From assembly GCF_001625215.2 (NCBI RefSeq), contig NC_030386.2:36521296-36585295 (forward strand): a DNA stretch of 64,000 bases, given 5' to 3'. Below the pieces are notes generated by a model. That model saw nothing but the letters and a program-made list of their open reading frames with translations, was not told where the DNA came from and did no database searches. Of this stretch, positions 50,845 through 61,333 are shown in pieces. A program made the translations under genes and the position numbers. This DNA comes from Daucus carota subsp. sativus. Taxonomy: Eukaryota; Streptophyta; Magnoliopsida; Apiales; Apiaceae. How positions within the stretch are numbered: the first letter of the stretch is position 1; every line of letters begins with the position of its first letter.

Positions 50845-51245
50845 TTATAACACCATTATAAACTATTATGAAAAGAATCTTATGTTGTTTAAAATTTTAT
50901 TATGTAAGTATATCGCCAACAAACTTATATCACCAACAAAATTGTTAATTTAAGTTTTAGAAATAAGATAATTTCTATCACATTTTAGGTAACAGATAAA
51001 TAATTAATATGTTAATATCATTAGCCTCCATATTAATATGAAATTTAATTCAAATCCAATCCTTCAGAAGATTTTGAAAATGGCGCTAACACTGACAATA
51101 CAAACACAAAATCCTCTGATAACAATTTCACTCCCAAATAACTCTATAAAATTAGTGTCATATTTTACAATCAAAAAACTAAGGAGTTTATATATTGATA
51201 TTATTAGCCAAATTTATATTAATACAAAACTATATCAAATAAATA
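50845..51245. other. Intergenic
   Basis: AT-rich DNA. A 147-codon frame at 51038-51481 runs into the next MITE and is not a gene. Confidence 0.4.
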
Positions 51246-51557
51246 CTCCCTCCGTCCCCGTGAATTGTATACAGTTTCCTTTTTGGGACGTCCCATCAAT
51301 TGTATACATTTCAAAAGTAGTAAACTTTTATAATATAAAATATCATTACACCAATTACTTTCCTCCACTATCTCCATTCTATAATAATATAAACACTATT
51401 ACACCCACTACTTTCCTCCACTATCTCAAATCTATTATTAAATATAAATGGGTCCCACCACTATACCTATTTTTCATCTAACTTTACTCATTTTTTACAC
51501 AATTTCTTGGTCTCCGTGTCCCAGCCATTTGTATACAAATGACCGGGACGAAGGGAG
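51246..51557. mobile_element. Stowaway-type MITE
   Basis: Ends CTCCCTCCGTCCC and GGGACGAAGGGAG, 312 bp, flanked by TA on both sides (51244-51245, 51558-51559). The inner TGTATACA motif near both ends extends the inverted repeat. No coding capacity. Confidence 0.88.
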
Positions 51558-51883
51558 TATTTAACATCACACTATTCAAATAAATTTTTATATGATATTA
51601 TTGATAAACTAACCAATACAAATAAAATATTACAAATCACAACATTACGCAAATCAATTCACAAATATATATTGAACTACAATATGTTTTACCGGGTGGG
51701 AATAAATCAATAAAACCAGTAACACATAAAAAAATTCAACATCATATACTATTTGGGTAAAAACACAACAAATCGATTTGATAAAACCGTTAATCACACA
51801 CAAATTTTGACACACATCATAACGTATAAGCCCAATATATAGGTACCAGTCTATCAGATAGTTAAACGATTATTGGTAGTACA
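51558..51883. other. 3' flank of lipase copy G
   Basis: AT-rich DNA with the likely 3'UTR of copy G. Nothing else is seen. Confidence 0.4.
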
Positions 51884-53124
51884 TCATGGCTGGTACTCGG
51901 GCTGGCAACTAAAACACAGTGTCCACCACTGAGCAACTCCATGAGCTTCCCTCAAGTTTTGGCTCCCACTCTTATTGATCACCAGATTAGCTGTTGGAAG
52001 CAGATGAAATGGTTCCGCAGTACGGCTACCCAATGCATACTTAGCTAAACTCCTGGTTGAAACTTTGGTCGCAGCCTTGGCAATTCTAGCACCACGAGGT
52101 CCCCAACGCGCCATTCTGTACCTGTTCTTAAAGTAGCCAATGTACTCGGAACAAATTGGATCATCTTCATTCACACATAAGTATGGATCCCAACTGGATA
52201 ACTGCGTGAACTTATTTTCTACTTGAGTCCTCTGTTCATCGTCCATCACGACCTTTGATAGTCCAGCCTTGGCTACAGTCTACAGACCATGCAATTCTTA
52301 TCCCACTCCTTACTCTACGGCTCTTGATGTGCTCTAGTGGTAGTGAAACAAACGGTGGGTTAAAAAGGTAAGTTTTTAGGGGAATTCCTATTTTTGCCAT
52401 GTCTCGTCCCACTGTGAGTGCAATAGCTGACCCCAGAGAATGGCCTGCTAGCCATACAGTATCCGCGCCACCATTAGCATCCACTAAGATTTCCACAACT
52501 TTTGATGTTACCTCAGATCGGAAGCTTTTTGTAAGTTTCTCCTTGAGTAAAATTTTGAGATTTAGTCTGAAATCTTTAAACGCTGTCGCTGATTTGATTA
52601 CTGTGCCTCGTAATGCAACCACACACCGGGGAGGGTGCCCTTCCCCAAATGTGTCTGTTGGAAGTTTAAACTTGTAGATAGCTCCATATATTGATGAATC
52701 AGATTTGTCGATTAGATCTGTGAGAAGTTGGAAATTGAAAGATTCCCACCATGGAGGTGCTAAAGCTTGGAGGCCTGTTCGACCCTCCCTACGATCTCGT
52801 TCCATAGCGTAGACGCCTTGTACTAAGCTAGCAGCAATTGTTATTCGGTGATGGATGTTACTCCTTAAAAAAATATAGTACATGAAATCTTATATTAGTA
52901 CTGATAGCACAGATCAACAACATTATAGAGTATATATTAATGAAATAGACCTAGCTAATTGAGTGTTCAATTTTGTAATTTGAAATTATGAAATCTAGAG
53001 TTGCAAAACACTGAAATCGAATAACGTGAATTAATGATTTTGCGCTTCTAATTTACCGGTCGGTTAATGCTGTACTTATGTTTCTTGGTCCTGAACTATT
53101 AAAATCTTCTGGATCGAAAGCCAT
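51884..53124 (-). pseudogene. Lipase array copy G, frameshifted sister of F
   Basis: Exon 1 (53124-53057) encodes MAFDPEDFNSSGPRN and ends CG|G, an Arg codon where other copies have Trp. Exon 2 homology (52863-51884) keeps WLAGHSLGSAIALTVGRD, but a 7-bp insertion near 52,280 (TCTACAG next to an existing CTACAG, absent from F) shifts the frame after RSGIRIAWSV. The downstream part, in the other frame, still matches F closely, including the His region. An ATG at 52883 in the intron is in frame with exon 2. Two defects and very high similarity to F mean it died recently. A Helitron sits in its promoter. Confidence 0.85.
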
Positions 53125-53966
53125 GAACAAAAATAGAATTTCTTCTCTTCTTTTAGTCCAACTTTCTTCTCCTTGTTCTCCTCAATCACAAAATAAGCTG
53201 CATGTAAAAGTAGACAAACATGTTATTCCCATAATTTGATATATGAAGGCCATGTTTTGACAACTTATAAGTCGTTTTGACATAGAGCTGTTTGTGCTAA
53301 GTTTCTTCAATTCACCACATATTTCTCCCTCTCCTAGCTTGTACGTATGGCTGGCCGCATAAATAATAAAGTTTTTAGAATCGAAGGAGACGACGACTAA
53401 CATTAATTACAATAAGTCTATGAAGGACAAGGAGTTAATCTAATTTGAATCACGTGGCATGATTGTTCAAGCGATGCCATCAAGAGCCTGTATATACGAA
53501 CCGTGTAACTGATTCAGTACTCAGCCTCCTGCAGGAGCGAGACTAGTGTCCTGAAAGAGATTTACAATAGCAAAAATAATAGGAAAATGTTTGGTGTACA
53601 CAAAATTTTGTACATAATGACATGTGATGGGTTTTAATTAGTATGAGCCTTTTGTATTTACATCAATAACCTCAATTTCAACATTTCACATCAATTATCA
53701 TTTTATTATGTACAAATTTCTTGTACGTACACCTAACACTATTCAAAACAATATACAAATTTCAAATTCAAAGTGCAACCCCATATATCCTCCTAGCTAT
53801 AATATTGTTTAAATGGCAAATGGAATTCTAAGAAAAACGTTTAGTTTTCTCATTTCTTACCGATCTTTTTCTCATGTAAATTGATTGTGTGAGAGAGATT
53901 GTCTTACCTCTACTTCAATTGTTTGCACCTTCCTTGACCTCTTTAATTTCTGCAATCATAAAATAA
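53125..53966. other. Leader and promoter of copy G up to the Helitron
   Basis: Aligns in parts to the 5' blocks of D and F, including the leader-intron acceptor (CATGCAG near 53,203) and the phrase TTTAATTTCTGCAAT just before the Helitron. It is interrupted by a small inverted-end element at about 53,588-53,740. Confidence 0.6.
53588..53740. mobile_element. Probable MITE with GTTTGGTGTAC ends
   Basis: About 37-bp inverted ends (TGTTTGGTGTACAC at left, complement of TGTTAGGTGTACGTAC at right) around an AT-rich core. No clear target duplication was found. It is absent from copies D and F at the matching place. Confidence 0.5.
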
Positions 53967-54838
53967 TCTTATATTTATATAAAGGAGGTTCTTCACATGC
54001 TTACGTGGCGTCTCCCATATGCCGTGTTCTATTCTTTCTCAATTTCTAGAATTTCACTATTTTTTTTTTAGAGATCTCGACGGTTACTCCTTCAGCTAGG
54101 CATCTGTAAAGACCTAAACTGATAATTTAAATGCAAAGTTCACATTTCGAAGCCGGCGATCAACAAAACTCTTGCCAATGACATCCATCAAGTTGCTCAT
54201 CAGATCACCACTCTCACCCTACTTCAACCCTCCCACATTTCAAATCTTTTATAAAATCCTGGGCAACCCAAATTTTTTTTTTTGGATTTTTTGACATCTT
54301 CAACTGTAATTGATGATCAGTCGGAGCAATAAAGGAGCAAGTCATGGGGCACCATGTGTCTCCGGCCAATCGGTGTCGACTAGCGGCAGCGTGGGCTCTC
54401 CTACAACCGGGAGTGAGGCGATTGGCAACACTCCCCCAGTGATAAGACTTCTTTTACAGTTGATCATGTAGATGCTCATGCTGGTGATGTTGCATCTCAA
54501 GCTACTTATATGTGAGTGCTTAATTTGCTGTGTTTTTTGAGGATTTTATTGCAGGGAATCGAGTGTGATTGATTTGCTTTTACAATTGAGACCGGATTCT
54601 ATGGTGATTTGATTATATATTTTGATTTTGGAGCAATTTTGTGATCATTGGATGGTAATTATTGAATTTAGAAAAGTGATTTTTTTTTCTGTGTTTGTTT
54701 TTGTGTTTGGACTAATTACTACCGTCTGAGCATGAATTCTGCTAACTGTGTGTATTAAGTGTTTTACTATATTCTTAGTTTTGTTGTGATGAGACAGTGA
54801 AAAAAAAGGGGTCAACAAGCAGTCAGAGGGGATAAGAA
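53967..54838 (+). repeat. Helitron 5' segment, first tandem unit
   Basis: 872-bp direct repeat of 54839-55710. I see no difference between the units, including the T10 homopolymer. It starts at the Helitron TC terminus and stops inside the second captured DP exon. Confidence 0.92.
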
Positions 54839-55742
54839 TCTTATATTTATATAAAGGAGGTTCTTCACATGCTTACGTGGCGTCTCCCATATGCCGTGTT
54901 CTATTCTTTCTCAATTTCTAGAATTTCACTATTTTTTTTTTAGAGATCTCGACGGTTACTCCTTCAGCTAGGCATCTGTAAAGACCTAAACTGATAATTT
55001 AAATGCAAAGTTCACATTTCGAAGCCGGCGATCAACAAAACTCTTGCCAATGACATCCATCAAGTTGCTCATCAGATCACCACTCTCACCCTACTTCAAC
55101 CCTCCCACATTTCAAATCTTTTATAAAATCCTGGGCAACCCAAATTTTTTTTTTTGGATTTTTTGACATCTTCAACTGTAATTGATGATCAGTCGGAGCA
55201 ATAAAGGAGCAAGTCATGGGGCACCATGTGTCTCCGGCCAATCGGTGTCGACTAGCGGCAGCGTGGGCTCTCCTACAACCGGGAGTGAGGCGATTGGCAA
55301 CACTCCCCCAGTGATAAGACTTCTTTTACAGTTGATCATGTAGATGCTCATGCTGGTGATGTTGCATCTCAAGCTACTTATATGTGAGTGCTTAATTTGC
55401 TGTGTTTTTTGAGGATTTTATTGCAGGGAATCGAGTGTGATTGATTTGCTTTTACAATTGAGACCGGATTCTATGGTGATTTGATTATATATTTTGATTT
55501 TGGAGCAATTTTGTGATCATTGGATGGTAATTATTGAATTTAGAAAAGTGATTTTTTTTTCTGTGTTTGTTTTTGTGTTTGGACTAATTACTACCGTCTG
55601 AGCATGAATTCTGCTAACTGTGTGTATTAAGTGTTTTACTATATTCTTAGTTTTGTTGTGATGAGACAGTGAAAAAAAAGGGGTCAACAAGCAGTCAGAG
55701 GGGATAAGAATTGCAGGGGACTCCGCCAATCTAACATGAAAG
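54334..55742 (+). pseudogene. Captured fragment of a DP (E2F partner) transcription factor gene
   Basis: Two exon-like pieces match plant DPB-type proteins. The first encodes VSGQSVSTSGSVGSP followed, after a one-base frame change, by DKTSFTVDHVDAHAGDVASQ. It is present twice, at 54334-54511 and 55206-55383, and each copy is followed by a GTGAGT donor. The second, 55670-55742, encodes KKRGQQAVRGDKNCRGLRQ, the start of the DP DNA-binding region, ending at a GT donor. Only the beginning of this second exon is in the first unit (54798-54838). In whole genes DP dimerises with E2F in cell-cycle control. Here only the N-terminal part exists and it is out of frame, so no DP protein can be made. Confidence 0.75.
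54839..55710 (+). repeat. Helitron 5' segment, second tandem unit
   Basis: Begins again with the Helitron 5' terminus TCTTATATTT directly after GGGATAAGAA of the first unit. It continues beyond 55,710 into the unique remainder of the DP fragment. Two bases (AA) of microhomology precede TC at both unit starts. Confidence 0.92.
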
Positions 55743-56421
55743 GTTTGTGCCTTTGTCATTCTATGTTGTTGCGATAGTAATCTTCTGCGCATGCTGTTGA
55801 TATATAGTTGATGTTTAACCAAGAGTGCTTGTACTGATCAATGGGTGCATAGTGAAGTGGTCTATGTCATAACAATGTTATATTTTGGGCTCTATAGTTC
55901 AAGTTGCCTATTACAAAAATTGTTAAGTCTCTGCTCAAAAATGAAATCTGATTATATTGTCATGTGATTATGGTTCTTTAGCTAAAATGGTTGGTTGTTT
56001 GGCGTCCACTGGCATCCATTCCTCCGATCCTGTCAGTGCCAATTTTTCCAAGGTCAAACCCTTATTCTTTTTTACTGATTGTTTTGGTCAATTTTGTTTA
56101 TTATTTTTAGGGTTTTGATTATTTTTTGTGTGTGCTTTGTAATTTGATTTGGGTTGTGTGAAAATTAGCTTTCTTGATCTTGATACTTGAGGGTTTTGTT
56201 TAATATGATCAAATTGATTAAAGTGCTTTGTGATAGGTTGAACTTTTGGCCGTTAGGAGATTAGGAATTTGATATAGTTTTTGTTAACTTTCGTGTATTG
56301 ATTTGATTGTTAGGAGCTCTCAGCGAATTAGGTAATTTCAAATTAATAACAAGATTCAATCTGACACTCTAATTTAATATAATAAATTAACTAATTAGAT
56401 AAATTTGGATAAAATTAATGG

Positions 56422-57058
56422 ATGATCTCGGATAGCTTTGCTGCTGAGATAAAGTTGTCTGACAAGTTTTTTTCCCCACCAAAACCATCATTCTCGCATA
56501 TTGAAATTGTATCTTTCATTTTGCTTGGTTTCACCTTCGAATATGGTTCACAGTTTATAAATTATGCAATTTCGCGTCAAGTTCAAGACTTAAATGTGCA
56601 TATTCCAGAATTTGTTATGGATTTATCCACCTTTAGTTCTACTTCCATGAAGAAACTTAAGATGAGTCTTGATTTTTGTAAGGTGTTTAGATTCTCGGAT
56701 TGTTGGGATTTGCCTGCTTTAACAACTCTACGCTTGATACTCCCTTCATTAAGCCTTGGCGGAATAAGTATTCCTGAATTATAGTTGATCTGTTTGCCTT
56801 CTTTACAGACTCTGGTTCTCGATTGTATTGAGTTACCAAATTCTCTTGATTGCTTGCTTCAGTAACTCTCTATCTGGCAAGGTGCAAGTCCTTAATATTA
56901 GCTGTATTGGTTTATTCCCAATCACATTTAGACTATCTCAGTTAGAGTATGTGAATATGAAATTAAGGGATAGCACTGATGGAAGAAAGCCTATTCCAGG
57001 ATCTAAGTTGATGAAGATATATTATCGCGGATTTACTTATGTCTCAGGTTTAGGGTAG
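56422..57058 (+). pseudogene. Captured fragment of an F-box/LRR (FBD-like) gene
   Basis: The translation contains RQVQDLNVHIPEF, STSMKKLKMSLDFCKVF, CWDLPALTTLRL and, further on, LPSLQTLVLDCIELPNS, the leucine-rich pattern of plant F-box/FBD/LRR proteins. It has in-frame stops: TAG at 56782, in the place where a Trp codon would be expected, and TAA near 56,863. Weaker homology-like sequence continues to 57,058 in another frame. No F-box or FBD domain is present. A possible earlier exon (MVGCLASTGIHSSDP near 55,987) is uncertain. Confidence 0.65.
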
Positions 57059-57813
57059 TGCAAAGATTCTTACTCTCGACTTGGAGACTATTGAGGTATG
57101 AGGTATAGTTCTGCTTGATTCTTTTCTGCTATAGTAATTAAGATATTACAACTTTATTATCTTTTCTTCAATTGAAGATAATTTTATTAAAATTGATTGT
57201 CATGCCTACTGCTTTTTGTCAATCATTGGTCATTCATTGGAGAATGTTATTATTGATTGATAATAGTTCAAACTTTTGGATGACAATGCTATAATTTGAT
57301 CAATTTTGTTTAGTTATTTCCTAGGCTTTATCTTCTATTTCAGATTCTCTCGTAAATTCTCCTCCTCATTCTATAACTTAAAGTATGTGAAGGTGCCACA
57401 AGGATGTAAAGAAACAAATTTTGTCAACTGACCTCAAATGCTACTTGCTTGGTCGCTCTCCAAAGCTACTATTGTCACTAAATTTCCTCAGGTACTAATG
57501 AATCGTATCGACTTTTGATTAATCGTTTCATTCCCTTTCTTGTTTTGTAAGCATAAGAGGATGATGTGGCATCTCTCAAGGGCCTCCATCTAAGTTTTCT
57601 ATTTTTCTAGCATCTTTGTGCTTTGGTATTTTTATTTTGATTAAAACTAATTAATTCTTTATCTTTTCAGCTTATTAATTGTTATGAATTACAGTTACAG
57701 ACTTTTTATTTTCCTCTTCACTTCACTTCTTGCTTTCCATGTGACAGTATATATAGATGTTTATGCATTGAATTGCTAATTGGTTGTGATTGACTTGATG
57801 AGTAATTTGGTTT

Positions 57814-58002
57814 GGAAAGGCATTAAGAAAGCAACTGGCTAACAAGATCGGTGTCTGTTTGTATAGTGTGATTTTGCTGTATGTTCGATATTGAACTTCT
57901 ATGATGATATGTGTCGGTTATTAGAGACAGCTAGGAAGTCTGCACCAACCACTGGAGAATGAAGATGCCCCACAGATACCGTCCTGGAACTCTTGCCCTG
58001 CG
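57814..58002 (+). pseudogene. Captured fragment of an intron-bearing histone H3 gene
   Basis: First piece 57814-57850 encodes GKALRKQLANKI (histone H3: GKAPRKQLATKA). The second, 57925-58002, encodes TARKSAPTTG and, after a one-base loss, PHRYRPGTLALR. A short intron with GT and AG ends separates them, and a GT follows the last codon. Such introns are found in replacement-type H3.3 genes, not in replicative H3 genes. The N-terminal tail and the C-terminal half are missing, so it is non-functional. Confidence 0.8.
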
Positions 58003-58556
58003 GTATATATTTGTTTATAACTTCATATGCATCCATCAAATACAGTGGAATAAACCTTTCGGAGGTTTACTTATGTTTTACACGTTTCTACCTAGACATC
58101 TATAAATATTAAAATACTGTGCCCTGTCATGTATATATGTGATATAAAGAAGAATCATCCCCGCTCGTGAATTGTGATGATTCTGTAAGTGTGGCCTCCC
58201 CCGTCGAGTTCTACGTGGCGGTATGATTTTTTAAGGAGTCAGTGGGAGCCTGGGAGGTTTTGTCGCCAATGTTGTGGCCTCGTGGGGGTTTTGCTTAAAA
58301 GAATTACACTTATTTCTGTTATTAGTATTAGTCATATCTCTTCTGAAATAATCTTAATGTAAACAAGAGGTTTTTTGTTTGAGGTGTTTTGGACATTTTT
58401 TCTTTTGTTAGATAAAAAACTGCTTATGGCTTCTGCAAACTTTGCATTTACATTTTTATTTTAGCAGAGCATCAATATTCTCTTATGAATCATGTAATTT
58501 ACACGGTGATGTATTTGAAACTATTTTATTCATTTGAAACTATTTTATTCTTCTTC

Positions 58557-58817
58557 CTAATTGAACACACACATGCCCCTTTCACCTTCGACAGGACTAC
58601 AACCCTGGCTGAAGGTAATAGTAGTGCTAAAGGATAAAGTAAAAGTACAGGATAAGTTTAGTGACAAATCATCCTGTTTCTGTTTACTGATCCGAGAGTG
58701 AGATGGATCCTGGCCTTCTGATGAAGAAAGTGAGGGCTCCTGATCTACTGTTTCATCATTAGACCCCCTCTTGCTGCAACACAAATGAACTGGGTCTTCT
58801 TCAGAAAGAAACCTCAC
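58557..58817 (-). other. Unrecognised open frame inside the Helitron
   Basis: An 86-codon minus-strand frame rich in Ser, Asp and Glu (VDQEPSLSSSEGQDPSHSR). It opposes the orientation of the other captured fragments. I do not recognise a family. It could be part of a fourth captured gene or chance. Confidence 0.3.
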
Positions 58818-59304
58818 CCCAGTATATCAGTGTTAGAAATTTTGTTATTCATCAAGTTTAACTCATTGTAAAAATCATGAAAATACAAATGAAATCTAAT
58901 ATATTTACTTTTCTGTTATTATTTCATTTGAAAACACACAATTATATTCTTTCCTTCAAGTCGGATGAGAACTTTTCTTAGAATAAATTATCAAGTTCGA
59001 GTGAATTTGATGGATATATGTTCGATGATATTTTTTACATATTTTTATATTTAATTAAAATTATTAATTATCAGTCAAAGTTGTATTATTAGTGATCACG
59101 TGACATCTCTGAGCAAATATGTAAGAATGAGACTGAATGAGACTGCAATACACATAAAGTTAGAGTTTGAGAAGAAAGTTAGAGTTTGAGAAGAAGCTAT
59201 ATTATTTTATATTTTATATTTTAACAAGAAATACAAAACAAAAGATCCATAAATTATAGATCATGAAAATCTTTTAAAATATTTTATATTCTAATTTTTT
59301 CACT

Positions 59305-59317
59305 CGCGCGGAGCGCG
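59305..59317 (+). other. Helitron 3' terminal hairpin
   Basis: CGCGC / GGA loop / GCGCG, followed by a T run and CACTAG with the element end at 59330. This is the termination signal expected of plant Helitrons. Confidence 0.88.
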
Positions 59318-59330
59318 TTTTTTTCACTAG

Positions 59331-59846
59331 TTAACTACTTATAGGAAGAAATATATACACACCAGAGGAGAGGAGGGAGGATGCTTGCACCTTTCTTGAG
59401 CTCCTCAATGCTACGTTACATATAGGAAGCTTGAAATCAATATACTAGACTAAAACAGCCTCTTGAAATGTATTTACATATACCACGAAAGAACAAAGAA
59501 AAAGGTACTGTAGTCTCTTTCATGAGTGGGAAAAAGTAAATAATAGAGAGTTGCAGGATTTTATTAATGATGTGGCCGGACAAGCAAATTATATATAGTT
59601 ATATACTTGCACACTTGCATTGCTATTGAGTCAATAGTGCCCTCTTGCATACAAAATAGACTCCACTGATCATTCAACGAACCAACGACAAAGTCGTCAC
59701 ACGTAAAATGAAAATAATACCGATACTGCTTTAAAACCAATAATAATCTGCTCATTATAGATGTAACATAAGTTAAGTTATAAATAACAAGCTTGATTAT
59801 AAGGAGTATTCATTATTTCTTCAAAACCCAAGTGCTTGATTATAAT
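59331..59846. other. Distal promoter remnant of copy G and spacer
   Basis: The first 140 bp (TTAACTACTTATAGGAAGAA onward) continue the copy G promoter block interrupted by the Helitron. They match the tandem promoter units of D and F. Beyond this is AT-rich DNA. Confidence 0.55.
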
Positions 59847-60094
59847 GGGGCCGTTTGGCTGAGTTTAAAATAAATGCTTCTTGCTTAAAGTAAAGAAGTG
59901 AAATATAAGTTAGAAGCAAGTTAAGACTTATAAGTGATTAAAGTGTTTGGGAAATAAGCAGAAGTCCTGAAACAAAAGCTAGCATTCTCAGCTTTTTATA
60001 AGTGCTTTTTGACTTATTACACAAACAATATGAAATAAGTGCTTCTAACTTATAAGCCCGGAAGTTGGCTTAAAAGCCGTGGCCAAACACCACC
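59847..60094. mobile_element. MITE, GGGGCCGTTTGG family, copy 4
   Basis: Starts GGGGCCGTTTGGC, ends GGCCAAACACCACC, 248 bp, flanked by AAT on both sides (59844-59846, 60095-60097). It is the best preserved copy of the family in this window. Confidence 0.88.
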
Positions 60095-61333
60095 AATTTC
60101 TTTTCTATCCAAGAGTCACTTAAACTGAGTAGATGGACTGAGATATATTGAACTTTCGACAATATATACGATATAATAATAGATATTTTGGGTGCATTGA
60201 TTCTCGTCTTTTTTCAGTGAGTTGGAGTAAAATTATATTTGAAATTCTAAATATTAAATATTTTTTCTCAAAAATCTTTTCTAGTTCAAATTTAACATTC
60301 AAATGATTCTTATATTATCTTATAACTTATGTTAAGATTTTTAAGATAATTATGTGTAGAAAAAATAAACGTGAATCATTTGAAAATCTACAAAAATTAA
60401 TAATAATAATTTTGTACGGGCTAAAATTGTCCCACTCATTTTTTTCTACATTTTATTTTATGTCTATGTCCTTATAATTATTTATTTACGTTACAGATCT
60501 TATATTTATATCATGCTCCTTGTAATTCCAACCACCGGATATTTTATATGATAAATCTTTTTTTTTTATCTTACTACTCAGCTGGTCAACTAGCGGGGTC
60601 GTGCTCAGCTGGTCAACTAGCCAGGGCGTGCTGGCAGGGACGGAACTCAGCTTGATCTGAGGTTGGCTCCTACGGGTAGAAGTTTTGAGCCCATCTAGCA
60701 TATAAGTTTCGTTGAAGTCTACCATTGCAAAAAATAAGCAGCCCTGTTCATATAAATGATCTAGTCCTACAACCTATATCTCTAAACATCAGTCCAGCCC
60801 AATAATCATAAGACCATTTCACAACAGTTAGCTGTTAACAAAAAAAATGATCTACTTAAACTAAAGCTGCTTAATGGGGTAAAGAAGAATGTCGAAACTC
60901 TCAATCGTACATACTCGTGACTTAATCTCGTAAAACATGGATCAAGGAATGGTATTTATCAATTTAATCCGTACTTAATTATTTCCACTCGGTCATGATC
61001 ATAAATGGAGATTTTTGTGTGTGTGTGTGTGAAATAGAGACTCCTATTTTCCTCATTCTAATTTTTTCAGATAATGTATAATTAGATTTCAAACCACTTA
61101 CGTCTACTAGAAAACTTTCATCTTACCCCATTTCAGTATCTCACCAAACATTCAGATTACACCACATGCACAAACAGAAATTTAGTTTCCATATCACATG
61201 GCACAACAAACATTAATTGATTGCACAACAGTACGTACTGTGAACATGCATGCATGCATCCTCGCCCTCTTTTTATTTTATTACACACCAGAAGCAGTAC
61301 TCTTGATCATCAGATAATTAATTGATTCAGCGA
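60095..61333. other. Spacer downstream of the WSD gene
   Basis: AT-rich spacer with the 3'UTR of the WSD gene at its right end. It holds a (TG)n run at about 61,016-61,031, a GCATGCAT run near 61,247 and the small tandem repeat listed separately. No gene is seen. Confidence 0.4.
60577..60621 (+). repeat. Tandem CTCAGCTGGTCAACTAGC
   Basis: The 18-bp motif occurs at 60577-60594 and 60604-60621 (27-bp period). The next segment, CAGGGACGGAACTCAG, resembles the end of a hAT-type MITE, but no matching end was found. Confidence 0.6.

Larger units (their letters stand above)
53967..59330 (+). mobile_element. Non-autonomous, gene-capturing Helitron
   Basis: The 5' end is TCTTATATTTATATAAAGGA. The 3' end is CTAG, preceded by a CGCGC-GGA-GCGCG hairpin 13 bp from the terminus. 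The flanks are A on the left (53966) and T on the right (59331), as Helitrons insert between A and T with no duplication. Joining the flanks recreates sequence that aligns with D at 39,985-40,020 and F at 49,703-49,740, which lack the insert. No Rep or helicase domain is present. The 5,364-bp body carries fragments of a DP-type factor, an F-box/LRR gene and a histone H3 gene, all in the element's own orientation and with introns, so they were captured from genomic DNA. Confidence 0.9.

Noticed and set aside
51038-51481. 147-codon open frame
   Set aside because: Low-complexity, Ile/Asn-rich translation of AT-rich DNA that runs into a Stowaway MITE.
53965-55710. Tandem duplication as an ordinary satellite or LTR pair
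   Set aside because: Only two units are present with no intervening sequence, and the unit begins at a Helitron terminus. LTR borders (TG...CA), a primer site and a purine tract are absent.
55517-55822. 101-codon minus-strand frame
   Set aside because: Antisense to the captured DP fragment and its intron. It has no recognisable domain.
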